Source: an uncultured Prochlorococcus sp. (lineage in GTDB: Bacteria > Cyanobacteriota > Cyanobacteriia > PCC-6307 > Cyanobiaceae). Taken from it: 32,621 nt of DNA. The notes under the pieces were generated by a model, which had not been told where the DNA came from, made no database searches, and saw only the letters and a program-made list of their open reading frames with translations. Shown here piece after piece: positions 31,605 to 32,621 of the stretch; within the stretch, counting starts at the first letter, position 1; every line of letters starts with the position of its first letter. The translations under genes and the position numbers were made by a program. The stretch covers positions 1 to 32,621 of the forward strand of contig CACAYX010000013.1 of assembly GCA_902536775.1 (NCBI GenBank), given 5' to 3'.

Positions 31605-32293
31605 TTATAAATTTCTCATCCTTTTAACGTATTTAATTGCATTCCTAACATATTCCGGATCATCCGTTTCCTCTAAATTAGGAAACTTTTTTTTAAATTT
31701 TTCATCATCGAATATTGAGCCTTCTCCTAATGAAATAGATATATTAATTAATTCGTTCCAAGCCTTTTCAAGATTTTATATTCCTGTTTATATGTCTATA
31801 GGCTTTCTGCACAGAATCAGAAGTCCATACCCCAGTTAAGATAATTCGCTTGTCATCATAACAATAAAAGCTCTTCATAGATATAAGTATTGGGTTTCAT
31901 ATCATTCCAATGAAAGACACGAGTAAAATATTCTAAATCGTCCATATTTTGATCTTCTTTAATCATCTCTTGTATAAATTTTTTAAATTTGTCTCTTTTG
32001 GTTAATTCCTGCGTCATAAAGTAACTAAATTCTTCAGCAGCCTTAAGTTCTAGCAATCCAATTTCTGTAAGAAATTTATCATCACCCTTATATTTTAAAA
32101 GAGTTCTAGAAAATCTCCATGAACTAGGACCAGTCACAATAAATTGCGCACCAATATTCGGAGCTCTACTACAATCTGATTTTTTCTCAGCAAATAAAGA
32201 TTAAATATTTAATGGCAAACCTAGAGATAATCCAATCATTATTGATATCTTGATTAGGCTAAAAGATTTAATTGAAGTTCTATTGAATTTCAA
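31605..32293 (-). pseudogene. Degraded paralogue of gene A
   Basis: Read from a TTG at 32293, the N-terminus matches the signal peptide of the intact copy (FSLIKISIMIGLSLGLPLN) but then meets a TAA where the intact copy has CAA (Gln). After the stop the match continues with SLFAEKKSDCSRAP, VTGPSSW, KFLTEIGLLELKAAEEF and FHWNDMK. A frameshift near 31897 ends that frame at 31856. The rest resumes in another frame (YCYDDKRIILTGVWTSDS), shifts again, and finishes with FPNLEETDDPEYVRNAIKYV before a stop at 31605. One nonsense mutation and at least two frameshifts make it clearly non-functional. Position after the tRNA-Ala repeat is the same as for the intact gene. Confidence 0.85.
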
Positions 32294-32497
32294 AACTATA
32301 AAGTGATTTTCAATATTAATATTAATAAAATAACTCCAGTAGGACTATATATAAAATCTCTACCTCACACTTAATTTTCCTTTAATTTTCTCATGCTTTG
32401 GGAGCAAAAATAAAAGTAAGATAGTAATTTATTTAAAAAGTATTGATCTTGTCAAACCTAGCTCTCTTTCAATGCTTAGGAAGTTTACGACTTCTAT
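32294..32497. other. Spacer between gene A pseudogene and gene B
   Basis: This AT-rich spacer corresponds to 29251-29401 in copy 1. The two share patches such as CACTTAA-TTTTC-TTT. It presumably once held the gene A promoter. No gene seen. Confidence 0.3.
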
Positions 32498-32621
32498 TCA
32501 AAAAATAAAATCAGATATTGATCCATCGTTCAAGTTATGGTTATAAATTATTGCCAGTAAATCACTTTTCTCTTGATCTATATAAACTTTTAGATTTTTG
32601 CCGCTATCAAAAGCTCCAAGT
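32498..32621 (-). CDS. Gene B, C-terminal part (cut by window edge)
   Basis: The frame is open from the right edge to a TGA at 32498-32500, encoding LGAFDSGKNLKVYIDQEKSD and then LLAIIYNHNLNDGSISDFIF, about 40 residues. The SDLLAIIYN part aligns with the stump at 29402-29515. The family is not recognised from the tail alone. It could be intact outside the window. Confidence 0.5.
   Translation of the reverse strand, partial: LGAFDSGKNLKVYIDQEKSDLLAIIYNHNLNDGSISDFIF

Noticed and set aside
31600-31839. 79-codon plus-strand ORF
   Set aside because: Antisense to the gene A pseudogene, whose minus-strand match to the intact copy explains the sequence.
1-32621. SAR11 (Pelagibacter) origin
   Set aside because: Composition would fit, but spacing is looser, TTG starts are common, and the tRNA-Ala island with small membrane hypotheticals and DUF1330 looks more picocyanobacterial. 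Not excluded outright.

Overview
The window is very AT-rich, with short intergenic spaces, frequent TTG starts and 3' fragments of a tRNA-Ala(GGC) gene. Together with the small hypothetical proteins at the right end, this best fits a marine picocyanobacterium, most likely Prochlorococcus, in a hypervariable surface-polysaccharide island. This assignment is inferred from composition and gene style, because no ribosomal or photosystem gene is present to settle it.

Left end (1-3132, minus strand): a phosphonate and nucleotidyl-transfer operon. A CDP-alcohol phosphotransferase is followed by a LicD-like transferase and a cytidylyltransferase/PEP mutase fusion cut by the window edge. The set could make a phosphonate, activate it with CTP and transfer it to a lipid head group or glycan. 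A membrane ORF resembling an ABC exporter lacking its ATPase (3334-4152) and about 400 bases of apparent gene debris follow.

Sugar nucleotide block (4555-16885): ugd and UDP-glucuronate 4-epimerase make UDP-GlcA and UDP-GalA. galE makes UDP-Gal. manC, gmd and fcl make GDP-mannose and then GDP-L-fucose. Inside this block sit a PhyH-type 2-oxoglutarate oxygenase and a complete sdhCAB module. Its membrane subunit has the four histidines of diheme type B succinate:quinone oxidoreductases, which is unexpected metabolic cargo in a capsule locus.

Assembly block (16910-28241): a WcaI-like glycosyltransferase, an initiating phosphoglycosyl transferase, a Wzc tyrosine autokinase, a dual-specificity-type phosphatase whose ATG directly abuts the wzc stop, a Wza-like export protein, a Wzy/WaaL-type polymerase or ligase, a PglK/MsbA-like ABC flippase, a second GT4 glycosyltransferase and a SAM methyltransferase. 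No Wzx is visible, so the ABC protein is the only flippase candidate. The likely product is a fucose-, galactose- and uronate-containing surface polysaccharide, possibly methylated and phosphonate-decorated.

Right end (28390-32621): two related modules in direct orientation, 2930 bases apart. Each starts with a 161-base repeat, made of the 3' 46 bases of tRNA-Ala(GGC) fused to a conserved non-tRNA segment encoding a short peptide tail. Each continues with a secreted-protein gene (A) and then the 3' end of a second gene (B). In copy 1 gene A is intact and B is a stump. In copy 2 gene A is a pseudogene and B continues past the window. Between the copies lie a DUF1330 gene, two small membrane-protein genes and a multi-pass membrane protein gene. 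The layout looks like tandem integrations or a duplication at a tRNA attachment site and is the most interesting structural signal in the window.
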